A DNA stretch of 64,000 bases from Opitutaceae bacterium (GTDB taxonomy: Bacteria > Verrucomicrobiota > Verrucomicrobiia > Opitutales > Opitutaceae), in the NCBI GenBank assembly GCA_028284235.1, contig JANQSC010000029.1:1-64000 (forward strand), written 5' to 3'. A model generated the notes under the pieces. It was not told where the DNA came from. It worked only from the letters and a program-made list of their open reading frames with translations, and ran no database searches. Made by a program: the position numbers and the translations under genes. Position 1 is the stretch's first letter. The number at the start of each line of letters is the position of its first letter. Shown piece by piece: positions 17,822-27,307 of this stretch.

Positions 17822-18612
17822 AGTTCGTCCGAATCGTTGACGGCGTAGCTGACACCATTGATCCGCAGATAAATCCCGACCGTGAAATCGCTGTTCTCAA
17901 ACATCAGCTGCCCGTCTGGCTGGCGGCTCGCCAAGCCCAGCACGATGTGGTTGCCGAGCGCGCCCGAAGCGCTGGAGCAGACCCCGAAATCCGCCTTTTT
18001 CACGTGGCCATCCGGACCGAATTGGTAGCCAATCCAATCCGTCTCCTCTCCCGTCGTGTCATCCAAGAGGACCGACTGCTGAACCGGATACTCAATCGCC
18101 CCGATGGCGTTTCCCGATCCGCTACCCGTGCAATAGTACTCGCTGCGCATGTCCGGATCCGCTCCTACCGCTGGCCAGAGAGTGTCGAAGGTAAATCCAT
18201 CCGTCCCCGGAGTTACCGGCTGCGGCACGAAGTAAACCCCCTCCGGAAGATAGATTCCCGAATGAGCAGCGAGCCAATTGCCCGAATCGAATTCCTCCTC
18301 CACCACGACACCCACGTATCTCAAGAATTTGTCGGGGTCCGTATTGTCGTAGTTCACAATTAGCATGGAATTCGAACCTTGCACGATCGCTTGTTCGCGG
18401 GCGAATCGCAACAAGCCGTGAAATTCGTTTCGGGCCGCGTTGGCCGCCCCCGGAGGTACGCTCGCTTGATAGCCGATCATCCCCATCGTCGCCAAAACGA
18501 CAATGATCGTCAGCACGACCACGATTTCGAACAAAGTGAAGCCACACTTCCGATTATACCCCCAACTGAGTACTTGTTGATTCGCTTGAATTGAAACGTC
18601 GTTCATCGTCAC
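17818..18612 (-). CDS. Verru_Chthon cassette protein D, GspH-like
   Basis: A 264-residue protein with the prepilin stretch CGFTLFEIVVVLTIIVVLATM, then AARNEFHGLLRFAREQAIVQGSNSMLIVNYD, as in GspH/FimT-type minor pseudopilins. The start is the GTG at 18612 (GTGA overlap with the upstream stop) or the ATG at 18606; neither can be excluded. It belongs to the same coupled operon. Confidence 0.85.
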   Translation of the reverse strand: MTMNDVSIQANQQVLSWGYNRKCGFTLFEIVVVLTIIVVLATMGMIGYQASVPPGAANAARNEFHGLLRFAREQAIVQGSNSMLIVNYDNTDPDKFLRYVGVVVEEEFDSGNWLAAHSGIYLPEGVYFVPQPVTPGTDGFTFDTLWPAVGADPDMRSEYYCTGSGSGNAIGAIEYPVQQSVLLDDTTGEETDWIGYQFGPDGHVKKADFGVCSSASGALGNHIVLGLASRQPDGQLMFENSDFTVGIYLRINGVSYAVNDSDEL

Positions 18613-19187
18613 TCGGCGTAAATATTGTCGTCGTTGTAAGCCGCGGCTTCACTCGCCTGCCCCTTTGAATCGACGTCGGTGAAAGCGGCATCGGGGCCCG
18701 CCGAGAAGAGCACGTAATTGAAATTCTCCCACGACGAGTCGTCCGGATCATAGCGGTACACAAACGGGTTCCCCCAAGGATCCAAGATCTGATTGGCTAC
18801 AAGCGACGGCGAGCCTCCCACAACCGGGAAACTGCTATTGGAAAACTCGAGAGCCGTCCGGTCCATCATCGTCGGGTAGTTGCCCAGCGTCCCATTGGGC
18901 GCCAAGGAACCGGCAAGCGCGTTGAACAGAATCACTTCCATCGACGGAGTGCTCCCGCCGACCGAAACCTTTTTGGGATATTCACCGAATTTTATTCGGT
19001 ACGCTTCCAAGGCTTGCTGGACATGAACCAAGTCGGTGTGAGCCTGTTTGCTTTTCGAGAGAGGCAGCAAACCGCCCACGCCCATGGCCAGCATTGTCAT
19101 GATGATGACAATGACCGCCATCGCCGTCAGGATCTCCAGCAAGGTGAACCCCCTACGACCCGTCAACTGAGACAAAGACGCGCCCAT
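18609..19187 (-). CDS. GspG-like major pseudopilin, first gene of the pseudopilin operon
   Basis: A 192-residue protein with GRRGFTLLEILTAMAVIVIIMTMLAM, the classic type II secretion pseudopilin signal with Glu5. It is followed by GspG-like SKQAHTDLVHVQQALEAYRIKFGEYPK and a C-terminal LDPWGNPFVYRYDPDD that matches the GspG calcium-binding loop region. TAGGGTG lies before the ATG at 19187. It starts an operon of six overlapping genes. Motor, secretin and prepilin peptidase genes are absent here and must be elsewhere. Confidence 0.87.
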   Translation of the reverse strand: MGASLSQLTGRRGFTLLEILTAMAVIVIIMTMLAMGVGGLLPLSKSKQAHTDLVHVQQALEAYRIKFGEYPKKVSVGGSTPSMEVILFNALAGSLAPNGTLGNYPTMMDRTALEFSNSSFPVVGGSPSLVANQILDPWGNPFVYRYDPDDSSWENFNYVLFSAGPDAAFTDVDSKGQASEAAAYNDDNIYAE

Positions 19188-19292
19188 ATTCTACACCCTA
19201 ACACCTCGAGCCCGTCCAGCGCACCCTGGGAACAGATTCTCTATACTCACAGATTTCGTGATTCGATTGTTACGATAGACATCTACCCAGAG

Positions 19293-19475
19293 AATCCTGC
19301 TCCCGCGAAGCGGGATCCTGCTTCCGAATCGCGTAGCGAGACGGAATTTGATCTCGAAGAGATCACTGTTAAACAAAATGCTCGAAGCTCCGAATTCGGT
19401 GGTTTTCAACAGTCGCCTATCGGCGAAATGACGCTGGCGCGTCAACAGGATCCCGTCGAAGACGGGAGCAGGATT
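19293..19475. repeat. inverted pair of AATCCTGCTCCCG hairpin repeats and other small stems
   Basis: Unit 1 (19293-19323) reads AATCCTGCTCCCG, a short loop, then CGGGATCCTGCTT. Unit 2 (19444-19475) is the same element in reverse orientation, CAGGATCCCG, loop, CGGGAGCAGGATT. Between them are smaller stems such as GATCTCGAAGAGATC (near 19350) and GACGCTGGCGCGTC. The region separates the pseudopilin operon from the end of acsA, both on the minus strand, so it may terminate acsA and hold the operon promoter. Confidence 0.5.
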
Positions 19476-19516
19476 TTGCATTGTTAAATTCCGACGGCGC
19501 GTCGAATCCAGTCAAC

Positions 19517-21463
19517 CTACCCCTGTTTTTGCAGCTGTCTCACCACGGACACGTCTTCCAATGTGGTTGTGTCCCCATGAATCTCCTTGCCGGCGGCGAT
19601 GTCTTTCAAGAGCCGACGCATGATCTTCCCGCTACGCGTTTTCGGCAACGCAGTGGCGAAACGAATCTCGTCCGGTTTAGCGAAAGGGCCAATCTCGCTA
19701 CCAACATGGGCCCGCAACGCCGCCTTGAGCGCGTCGGTCCCTTTTTGCCCGTCTTTCAACGTCACAAAGCAAACAATGGCGCTCCCCTTGATATCGTGAG
19801 GACGCCCGACGGTTGCCGATTCCGCGACCGCCGTATGGCCGACCAAAGCGCTTTCGATCTCAGCCGTTCCCAGGCGATGTCCTGAAACATTCAATACATC
19901 GTCGATGCGGCCGACGATCCAGAAGTAGCCGTCCTTGTCCTGACGACACCCGTCGCCGCAAAAATACACGCCGTCGTACTCGCTCCAATAGGTTTCCTTG
20001 TAGCGCTTGTTGTCTCCGTACAACGTGCGCAGCATGCTCGGCCACGGCTGAGTCAATACCAACTTGCCGCTGTTACCCTTGCGCACCTCCTTGCCCGCGT
20101 CGTTGAAGACCTTCGGCACTACGCCGAAGAACGGCAGTCCCGCCGATCCTGGTTTCGACGGAGCCGCGCCGGGCAATGTGGTAATCATGATCCCGCCCGT
20201 TTCCGTCTGCCACCACGTATCCACGATCGGACAACGGCCGCCGCCGATAACCTTGTGGTACCACTTCCACGCTTCCGGATTGATCGGCTCGCCCACCGAA
20301 CCGAGCAAACGCAACGAGCTCAAGTCGTGCTTCTTGATGTGCTCGGTCCCCCACTTCATGAACGCCCGAATCGCCGTCGGCGCCGTATAGAAAATGGTCA
20401 CCTTATGCCGATCCACGATCGACCAGAACCGATCCGGCCCCGGCTCGTTGGGCGCTCCCTCGTAAATCACGTTCGTACCGCCATTGCTGAGTATTCCGTA
20501 CACCACGTAGCTGTGGCCGGTGATCCATCCGATGTCCGCCGTGCACCAATAGGTATCGCTTTCCCGCAGGTCGAATACATACTTGGATGTCATCGTCGTC
20601 CCCAACAAGTAGCCTCCGCTCGTGTGCAGCACCCCTTTCGGCTTGCCGGTGCTGCCGCTCGTATAAAGCACGAAAAGCGGCGTCTCGCTGTCGAAAGCCT
20701 TCGCCTTGTGCGTGTGCGACGCGCCTTCCATCAAATCGTGCCACCAAAGATCGCGGCCCTTTTTCATGTGGACGCGATTGCCGACGCGCTTGAGTGTAAC
20801 CACGTTTTCAACCGAAGGACATCCCCGCAGGGCCTCGTTGACGTTGGCCTTCAAGTCGACCACCTTCCCGCGACGCCATCCGCCGTCCGCGGTAATGACC
20901 AATTTGGCGGAACAGTCGTTGACGCGGTCCTTGATCGACTCCGAGCTGAAACCGCCGAAGATCACCGTGTGCACCGCCCCAATACGAGCGCAGGACAACA
21001 TCGCCACCACCGCTTCCGCGACCATCGGCATGTAAATCGCGATTCGGTCGCCTTTCTTGATACCAAGCCCCTCCAGCACATTGGAAAATTTGCAGATTTC
21101 TGTGTGCAACTGCCTGTAGGTCAATGTCTTCTGATCGCCTGGCTCTCCTTCGAATATCAGCGCCGCCTTGTTCTCTCGCAGCGTTCCCAGGTGCCGGTCC
21201 ACGCAATTCTCACACACATTAAGCTTGCCACCGATGAACCATTTGGCATGAGGTTCTTTCCACTTGAGGGTTTGTTTCCAAGGTTTACGCCAAAGCAGCA
21301 GATCTTTTGCTTGAGTATTCCAGAACTTTTCCGGATTCTTCACTGACTCCGAGTAAAGCCTCTTGTATTCAGCCAGACTTTTTATGGCAGCCTGTTTCTT
21401 GAATTCCTGAGACGGCGCGTAGACACCGCCTTCTTGCGATTTTGAAGATTTTTTATCTGCCAC
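19517..21463 (-). CDS. acsA: acetyl-CoA synthetase
   Basis: A 648-residue AMP-forming ligase that makes acetyl-CoA from acetate, ATP and CoA in the cytoplasm. I chose the GTG at 21463 because AAGGAAATTC precedes it and the length matches the family; 53 further upstream codons are open but atypical. Motifs: [20 protein letters not shown] (phosphate binding), [31 protein letters not shown], and the regulatory Lys613 in [12 protein letters not shown], the site acetylated in homologues. It is divergent from rho. Confidence 0.94.
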   Translation of the reverse strand: MADKKSSKSQEGGVYAPSQEFKKQAAIKSLAEYKRLYSESVKNPEKFWNTQAKDLLLWRKPWKQTLKWKEPHAKWFIGGKLNVCENCVDRHLGTLRENKAALIFEGEPGDQKTLTYRQLHTEICKFSNVLEGLGIKKGDRIAIYMPMVAEAVVAMLSCARIGAVHTVIFGGFSSESIKDRVNDCSAKLVITADGGWRRGKVVDLKANVNEALRGCPSVENVVTLKRVGNRVHMKKGRDLWWHDLMEGASHTHKAKAFDSETPLFVLYTSGSTGKPKGVLHTSGGYLLGTTMTSKYVFDLRESDTYWCTADIGWITGHSYVVYGILSNGGTNVIYEGAPNEPGPDRFWSIVDRHKVTIFYTAPTAIRAFMKWGTEHIKKHDLSSLRLLGSVGEPINPEAWKWYHKVIGGGRCPIVDTWWQTETGGIMITTLPGAAPSKPGSAGLPFFGVVPKVFNDAGKEVRKGNSGKLVLTQPWPSMLRTLYGDNKRYKETYWSEYDGVYFCGDGCRQDKDGYFWIVGRIDDVLNVSGHRLGTAEIESALVGHTAVAESATVGRPHDIKGSAIVCFVTLKDGQKGTDALKAALRAHVGSEIGPFAKPDEIRFATALPKTRSGKIMRRLLKDIAAGKEIHGDTTTLEDVSVVRQLQKQG

Positions 21464-21671
21464 GAATTTCCTTAGTTTAGAATCAGATTGAGGGTTTAGA
21501 AAGGCCGGATACCAGCAAGATCGCTGTGACGCGTCAAGCCTCGGATCCTCAAGCGAATTCTCAATTCGAAACATTGAATACAGTGAGCGAAACGCTCCGG
21601 CGCGCTCGTATTCGAAAACCATTACAATCGCTCAATTGCATAACAAAACTCCGCTCGCAAACGCCCCGCGT

Positions 21672-22805
21672 ATGGCCGACGAAAACGATAAAAACAAAGA
21701 AGAGACCATCACCGTCGAAGGTGTCCTAGAGGTCACGAAAAAGAAAACCGGGCAACTGCTCGACCTCACTAAAAACGGTCGCCAGCGCCCCACCGATCCG
21801 TTCATACCGAAGGAGCTTATTCGCCGCTTCAAACTGAAGTCCGGCAACTACATAGTCGCCCAAGCGACCGTCGATCCTCGCTTTCAAAATCCAAAGGTTC
21901 GATACATCGACACCGTCGACGGATTCACCGTGGAGGAGCGTCGCAAAAAACTGGAATTCACTCAGCTAACCACGATTACCCCCGAAGAACAAATCAAGCT
22001 CGAGACCGACCAGAAGCGAATGACTACCCGGGCCATGGACCTTTTCTGCCCGCTCGGCAAAGGCACGCGCGGCCTCATCGTCGCCCCGCCGCGAACCGGT
22101 AAAACCACGTTGCTCACCCACATCGCCCAAGGCGTCGGAGCCAATCATCCCGAAATCCAACTGATGATTCTCCTCATCGACGAGCGGCCCGAAGAAGTCA
22201 CCGACTTCCGCCGCAACATCGAAGGCGAAGTCTGGGCGTCCTCCAACGACGAGGACCTCCCCAGCCACCTCCGCATCGCCGACCTCTGCATAGAGCGGGC
22301 CAAACGGCTCGTCGAAGTCGGCAAGGACGTCGTCATTCTCATGGACTCGATCACCCGACTGGCCCGGGCCCACAACGCCGCCAAAAAGTCGGGACGCACC
22401 ATGTCCGGAGGTCTCGATATCCGCGCGCTCGAAAAGCCGCGCCAAATTTTCGCCTCCGCCCGCAACACCGAGGAGGAAGGCAGCTTGACCATCGTGGCCT
22501 CCGCGCTCATCGAAACCGGCAGTCGCATGGACGACATGATTTTCCAGGAATTCAAAGGCACCGGAAACATGGAAATGGTCCTCGATCGCAAAGTGGCGGA
22601 CATGCGCCTCTACCCGGCGATCAACATCGCTTCCTCCGGCACCCGGCGTGAAGAGCTTCTCATTCCCGAAGACGTGCTCGAGGGTATCCATTTTTTCCGA
22701 CGCGCTTTAGTGCAGCAAAAAACCGAAGACGCGACCGAGACCATGCTCACCCGGCTCTCCAAAACCGAGAGCAACCAAGACCTCCTCGATTTGATCAGTC
22801 GATAG
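21672..22805 (+). CDS. rho: transcription termination factor Rho, short form
   Basis: The hexameric RNA helicase that ends transcription. The protein is 377 residues from the ATG at 21672; a TTG at 21636 is possible, and neither has a clear ribosome binding site. The RNA-binding cold-shock-like domain covers about 10-90, with GYIV-like GNYIVAQATVDPRFQ. The ATPase has Walker A APPRTGKTT (Lys144), LLIDERPEEVTDF, the Walker B region VVILMDSITRLARAHN, the Q-loop and the R-loop region. It lacks most of the N-terminal helical domain found in E. coli Rho (419 residues). Confidence 0.93.
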   Translation: MADENDKNKEETITVEGVLEVTKKKTGQLLDLTKNGRQRPTDPFIPKELIRRFKLKSGNYIVAQATVDPRFQNPKVRYIDTVDGFTVEERRKKLEFTQLTTITPEEQIKLETDQKRMTTRAMDLFCPLGKGTRGLIVAPPRTGKTTLLTHIAQGVGANHPEIQLMILLIDERPEEVTDFRRNIEGEVWASSNDEDLPSHLRIADLCIERAKRLVEVGKDVVILMDSITRLARAHNAAKKSGRTMSGGLDIRALEKPRQIFASARNTEEEGSLTIVASALIETGSRMDDMIFQEFKGTGNMEMVLDRKVADMRLYPAINIASSGTRREELLIPEDVLEGIHFFRRALVQQKTEDATETMLTRLSKTESNQDLLDLISR

Positions 22806-22984
22806 CTCGAAATCTTCGGGAAAACCGAACGGGATTCCAAACGAATTCCCCGCTTATCCTCGATTCGCGGGCGAATTAATCCAAATCTGCCCCCTTTGCG
22901 CTTGAACTAGCTTAATCTGGTGGCAGAAAAGACTGTTTCTCTCCCCGACCCTACCGGGGAGCACCTAGTTATACAGGGCCTTTT

Positions 22985-24748
22985 ATGGAAAGTTTTTCAG
23001 CACAGTGTCTCGACATGGCTCGCTCCATGCTCAGCCACAATTTGGATTCCATCAATCAAGATGGCACCATCACGCCGGTCGAAGGCGAAGAACCCCGCTT
23101 GGACGAACCGGGTCACGCGGCCCTGGCAATCGGCGAATTTTACCGGGCGACCGGAGAAGCGGAGCTCGAAGGCAAAGACCTGATCGACCTCGCCGCCCGC
23201 TGTATTACCGCCCAGGTGTTTCGCGACCCGCCTCAAGAAAACGGACTCGCCTACGCCGCCCTCGCCCTCCTTTCCTTCGGCCCGTCCAAAGAGCGCAACC
23301 CCGTTTGGGAACGCCTCGTCGACGAAACGCGCGAGCAGCTCGACAAACTCCTCCTCCAGCGCAGCGACTACGACAACCATTGGCAGATCTTCAATATCTC
23401 CAAAGCCGTCTGCCGCTTCAGCCTCGGGCTTTCCAAGAAGGACGAAACCGGACGACTCATCGAGCGCTTCCTCTCGCGCATCGACGAAACCAGCTCCAAC
23501 GGCTACTTCGACGACATCGACGAAGGAATCGGTGGCTCGTACTCGCTCTACGGAGTGATGTCGTTCGTATTCATTCGCCAATCATTGCAGCTGCACTCCA
23601 ACCCCGGACTACGCGAGCGCAAGCTCCCCAGTCTCCGCACCTACGCTCAGAAATATATCAAGATCCTCCCTGATCTCGTGCGCGAAGACGGCCTCGGATG
23701 GGCGTTCTCAAAGAGCTCCGGAGCCTACGGGCAAATGCACTTGATCAGCCTCTTGCTGCAGGGATTCCGCGACGGATGGGTGCCCGAGGACCAGCAGCAG
23801 AAATACTTCGATCTCCTGCGCCGCCTCTTCCATTTCTTCTACGTCACCTTCCTGGACCAGGAACACGGCTACTTGATCGTGCGCGACAACGAACGCACCG
23901 CCTTCGCCAATCACACCACGCGCCTTTCAAACTTCGACGGCGCTCGTTACCTGAGCCAATGGGCCCGCCTTTCCAAGGACATCACCGCGCCCAAGCCCGC
24001 CGCGCCGACCGCCTTCAAATCCGGTTGCCGCTTCGTCATCTTCGACAAAGCCAACAAAAAAGAGCAAGGCCTGCTCCTCTACCGCAACGTCGACTCCGGA
24101 TTGCAAATCCAAATGCCTCTGGTCTCCTGCGGAGCGACCCCGACTGCCGACTGTCTCACTTTCCCGCACTCGCCGGGCGTCTTCGACTGGCCCAACAACA
24201 CGTACCTGCCCGTACTCATTCCGGAACTCACCTTCCGCGGCGAGCAGTTCATCCCCGCGTTCTACGGCAAAAAGTGCACGACCGGACTCGGGTTCAAACG
24301 CTCGTTCTACTTCCGCTACGAGCAACCGGATCTCATCACTAAAAACGAGAAAATGGTTTCCGACATCGGCTCCTGCAAAGTGAGCTGGACCTTCGCCGGC
24401 AACAAAATCTCCAGCGAGTTCATCTACACGGTTAAAAACCAAATCACTTTGGACCGGTTCCGCTACGTGCTCGCGATCGGGTCGCCCCACTCGCGCTGCC
24501 GCGTCGACTCGACCCCCATGCTCGGGGCGGAAGGACTGCGGTGCCAAGTGCAGAAAGACGATTTCCAAGGCGTCTGGAAGGAAACGGAAGTGGTCACCAA
24601 CGATACCAACTACCGCACCAATTACGGCAACCTGCACTACCTGCAAACACTCGAACGCGACCACCCGCTCATCATGCGCCCGGGACAGACCTACCGTCTC
24701 GCGGTTTCCTTCGATCCCGACATAATCGCAGTCGGCGAAACAGCCTAG
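22985..24748 (+). CDS. unrecognised 587-residue protein, possible alpha/alpha toroid
   Basis: No signal peptide or membrane segment. The first about 330 residues are helix-rich with aromatic/acidic repeats (LDEPGHAALAIGEFYRATGE, DYDNHWQIFNISKAVCRF, GYFDDIDEGIGGSYSLYGVM), the style of six-hairpin or alpha/alpha toroid glycan enzymes. The last about 230 are beta-rich (CGATPTADCLTFPHSPG, YGKKCTTGLGFKRSFYFRY), as in the beta-sandwich that follows such toroids in polysaccharide lyases. A carbohydrate-active enzyme is therefore possible but unproven. It lies between rho and hisF on the same strand, with 180 empty bases before it. Confidence 0.7.
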   Translation: MESFSAQCLDMARSMLSHNLDSINQDGTITPVEGEEPRLDEPGHAALAIGEFYRATGEAELEGKDLIDLAARCITAQVFRDPPQENGLAYAALALLSFGPSKERNPVWERLVDETREQLDKLLLQRSDYDNHWQIFNISKAVCRFSLGLSKKDETGRLIERFLSRIDETSSNGYFDDIDEGIGGSYSLYGVMSFVFIRQSLQLHSNPGLRERKLPSLRTYAQKYIKILPDLVREDGLGWAFSKSSGAYGQMHLISLLLQGFRDGWVPEDQQQKYFDLLRRLFHFFYVTFLDQEHGYLIVRDNERTAFANHTTRLSNFDGARYLSQWARLSKDITAPKPAAPTAFKSGCRFVIFDKANKKEQGLLLYRNVDSGLQIQMPLVSCGATPTADCLTFPHSPGVFDWPNNTYLPVLIPELTFRGEQFIPAFYGKKCTTGLGFKRSFYFRYEQPDLITKNEKMVSDIGSCKVSWTFAGNKISSEFIYTVKNQITLDRFRYVLAIGSPHSRCRVDSTPMLGAEGLRCQVQKDDFQGVWKETEVVTNDTNYRTNYGNLHYLQTLERDHPLIMRPGQTYRLAVSFDPDIIAVGETA

Positions 24749-24810
24749 TTCCGCGATTCGACCGCGGGATTTGAGAGTTTAGATACCGCTTTTAAAATCT
24801 CTCCACCACC

Positions 24811-25566
24811 ATGCTCGCCAAGCGAATCATTCCCTGCCTGGACGTCCACGACGGCCGCGTCGTCAAAGGCGTGAAATTCAAGGAGCTGCGCGACGCGGGC
24901 GATCCCGTCGCCTGCGCCAAAGCCTACGACGAACAAGGCGCCGACGAACTCGTTTTTCTCGACATCACCGCTTCCAGCGACGAGCGCAACATCATGCGCG
25001 ACGTCGTCGAGAAAACCGCCTCGGAGTGCTTCATGCCTCTCACCGTCGGCGGCGGGCTCCGCAACGTGGAAGACATTCGTAAAATGCTGCACAGCGGGGC
25101 CGACAAGGTCAGCCTGAACACCGCCGCGATCAACGACCCGGACCTTATTCTCGAATCCGCTCGCAAGTTCGGCAACCAGTGTATCGTCCTCGCCATCGAC
25201 GCGAAACGCGACGGCGACAGCTGGCGCGTATTCACTCACGGAGGACGCAATCCCACGCCCCTCGACGCCATCGAGTGGGCGAAAAAAGGCGTGTCGCTCG
25301 GAGCCGGGGAAATCTTGCTCACCAGCATGGACGCCGATGGCACGCTCGCCGGTTACGACTGCGAGCTCACGCGAAAAATTTCGGAGGCCGTCGAAGTCCC
25401 TGTCATCGCCTCAGGCGGCGCCGGCAACCTCGATCACCTCGTCGACGTGCTCGAAAAAGGCAAAGCCGACGCGGTTCTCGCCGCCAGTATCTTTCACTTT
25501 GGCACCTACACCATCGAACAAGCGAAGCGGCGACTCGCAGGAGCCAACCTTCCCGTTCGGTTGTAA
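24811..25566 (+). CDS. hisF: imidazole glycerol phosphate synthase, cyclase subunit
   Basis: A 251-residue TIM barrel of histidine biosynthesis. It joins ammonia from HisH to PRFAR, giving IGP and AICAR. Catalytic Asp11 ([13 protein letters not shown]) and Asp130 ([11 protein letters not shown]) sit at the standard positions; the phosphate-binding loops TVGGGLR and ASGGAGN are present. hisH is not adjacent, so histidine genes are scattered here. Confidence 0.97.
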   Translation: MLAKRIIPCLDVHDGRVVKGVKFKELRDAGDPVACAKAYDEQGADELVFLDITASSDERNIMRDVVEKTASECFMPLTVGGGLRNVEDIRKMLHSGADKVSLNTAAINDPDLILESARKFGNQCIVLAIDAKRDGDSWRVFTHGGRNPTPLDAIEWAKKGVSLGAGEILLTSMDADGTLAGYDCELTRKISEAVEVPVIASGGAGNLDHLVDVLEKGKADAVLAASIFHFGTYTIEQAKRRLAGANLPVRL

Positions 25567-25584
25567 CTAAAATTCCCCTACGGC

Positions 25585-26577
25585 CTAACGCTGAGGTCGA
25601 GGACCGCCTTGGCCTCTGCCTCCGCCCCTTCGACCTTCACCACCGCGACGACCACCACCGCCGCCACCGCCACCGCGACGCAAAAAACTCGGATCGGGCT
25701 CGCCCTTGAACTTCCGCGAAATATAGGGGAAGGAGTCCGTTACATAGTAATGGTAGATGCCGTCAGGATACTCCGGCGTCGGGCCGAATCGACCATTGAA
25801 CGCATCCAAGTCTCCCGAGCCTTCGACAAACTCCCAGTCCTGGGTGAAGCGACCGTCGTACTCGCCCCCAGGTCCGTCTTCCCCCACGGGACGCGTACCG
25901 GTTTTCAGAGAGTAACTCGACTTCAGTTCTCTCAATTCACTCGATGAATCGTCCGCTACGGAGTAACCAATATTCGAGTACACTGGAAATCCATCCGCCG
26001 CGTAGCCCAGCAAACTCATCCCTTCCGGGTCGCCATGGGCGTGGATCAAGCCCGTTGGCAAGCCGTGGTAGTGATACATCCCCGACGGCTGCACATGGGC
26101 GTTGTTTTCATCGATCCCGAGATTCAGATGACCAGTGAGCGCTTCGTAATGCCAGTTCGACTGGCGATTGTTTTGATAGCGTTCCGCCGTTCCCGGCTCA
26201 AAGGGAACTCCATTGATGGCCACTCCGAAAATGCCGCCGAGCGCGGGAATCGCTTCATCCGCGGCGACCGGATTGAGCGGCAGGCGCCACTTATTCTGCT
26301 GCGGCCGAATCGCGTTGGGATTGCCGCGGGTTGGAAATTCCCCGTGCTCGTGATCGGGGATTCCGTTGCTCTCGATGTAGCGAAACTTTCCTTCCGTGTA
26401 GATCTTTACCTCGGGCTCCGGCAAATCGATCGCCTGCATCCGATGACCACGCCCGCCTTGACCTTGTCCTTGCCCGCGCGGCTGTCGCTCCTGGCCGAAA
26501 AGCCACACCGCTCCCGTTAATCCCGTCAGCGTCACTAATACGACACTCATCTTTAACTGTCTCATTCCCAATAGCAT
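25585..26577 (-). CDS. secreted YHYH-domain protein
   Basis: 330 residues from the ATG at 26577; other in-frame ATG codons at 26565 and 26550 are possible because no site decides. Residues about 10-28 are a signal peptide (SVVLVTLTGLTGAVWLFG). The YHYH domain is clear: GVAINGVPFEPGTAE, HVQPSGMYHYHGLPTGLI, LLGYAADGFPVYS and GIYHYYVTDSFPYI. The C terminus is a Gly/Arg tail. The family is widespread in marine bacteria and of unknown function. Low-complexity Gly/Arg ends recall the EF-hand protein at 9.2 kb. Confidence 0.85.
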   Translation of the reverse strand: MLLGMRQLKMSVVLVTLTGLTGAVWLFGQERQPRGQGQGQGGRGHRMQAIDLPEPEVKIYTEGKFRYIESNGIPDHEHGEFPTRGNPNAIRPQQNKWRLPLNPVAADEAIPALGGIFGVAINGVPFEPGTAERYQNNRQSNWHYEALTGHLNLGIDENNAHVQPSGMYHYHGLPTGLIHAHGDPEGMSLLGYAADGFPVYSNIGYSVADDSSSELRELKSSYSLKTGTRPVGEDGPGGEYDGRFTQDWEFVEGSGDLDAFNGRFGPTPEYPDGIYHYYVTDSFPYISRKFKGEPDPSFLRRGGGGGGGGRRGGEGRRGGGRGQGGPRPQR

Positions 26578-26711
26578 ATAACTAACAACTACCGCTTTCC
26601 TGCTTCGGTTACACCTCAACTCAAAGCGATGCAATTCCTCGCAAAACCACAGTGTTTTTTCCTCTCGAACGCTCTTGGCAAAGCGAAACCTCCCCTTAAT
26701 GTGAACGAACT

Positions 26712-27110
26712 ATGATCAAATTTCTCCATACTCGAATTCGCGTGAGCGACCTTGAAAAGTCCATCGACTGGTACTGCAAAAACTGCGGATTCCAGGTTTT
26801 GAAACGAAACGACAAGAGCCCCGCCGGCAATCAGATCGTCCACCTCGAACTCCCTGGCAACGCCCATACCTTGGAACTCACCTACTCGCCCGACTACAAA
26901 GTCGAGTTTCCTGAAGACTTGATGCACACCTGTCTCGGAGTAGACGACATCGTAGCGTACTGCCAAATGCTCGAGGACAACGGCGAGGAAGTCTGGCCCG
27001 GCGACTGGAAAACGAAGTTCACCACCGGCGGATCCAAAATGGCCTTCATCACCGATCCCGACGGCTACGAAGTCGAAATCCTGGAAAACAAGGGGGAGTT
27101 TACGGTTTAG
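26712..27110 (+). CDS. glyoxalase I-like VOC protein
   Basis: A 132-residue protein built like lactoylglutathione lyase: FLHTRIRVSDLEKSIDWYCKNCGF with His6, LELPGNAHTLELTY with the acidic ligand region, MHTCLGVDDI with the second His, and ITDPDGYEVEILE with the final Glu. These are the four metal-ligand positions of GloA. The usual role is detoxifying methylglycol-type ketoaldehydes such as methylglyoxal with glutathione. Other VOC reactions cannot be excluded. Confidence 0.8.
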   Translation: MIKFLHTRIRVSDLEKSIDWYCKNCGFQVLKRNDKSPAGNQIVHLELPGNAHTLELTYSPDYKVEFPEDLMHTCLGVDDIVAYCQMLEDNGEEVWPGDWKTKFTTGGSKMAFITDPDGYEVEILENKGEFTV

Positions 27111-27150
27111 GTTGAAGGCAACTATTATTCCGTCACCGCTGCGCTAGGAT

Positions 27151-27292
27151 GCCTCCGGAACGGAGGCAAATAAGGATGGCTGCTTCGCAGCCAAATAAGG
27201 CTTCTTTCAACGTACTATACTTTATTTCCCCGACTTGTCGGGGATCCTATTGGCTCGCGCAGCGAGACTCCTAGCCCCGACCGCGTCGGGGC
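27151..27292. repeat. run of five short GC-rich hairpins between convergent genes
   Basis: Perfect stems follow one another: GCCTCCG/CGGAGGC (27151-27167), GGCTGC/GCAGCC (27178-27192), CCCCGAC/GTCGGGG (27228-27243), CTCGC/GCGAG (about 27253-27265) and CCCCGAC/GTCGGGG (27276-27292). Two of them are followed by AAATAAGG. The block lies between the stops of the glyoxalase gene and mtaB. It probably serves as a two-way terminator and may be a mobile repeat. Confidence 0.55.
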
Positions 27293-27307
27293 GATGACAA
27301 AAAACAC

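Noticed and set aside
20255..21346. Plus-strand open frame of 363 codons
   Set aside because: Antisense to acsA, whose motifs are complete; no ribosome binding site or domain.
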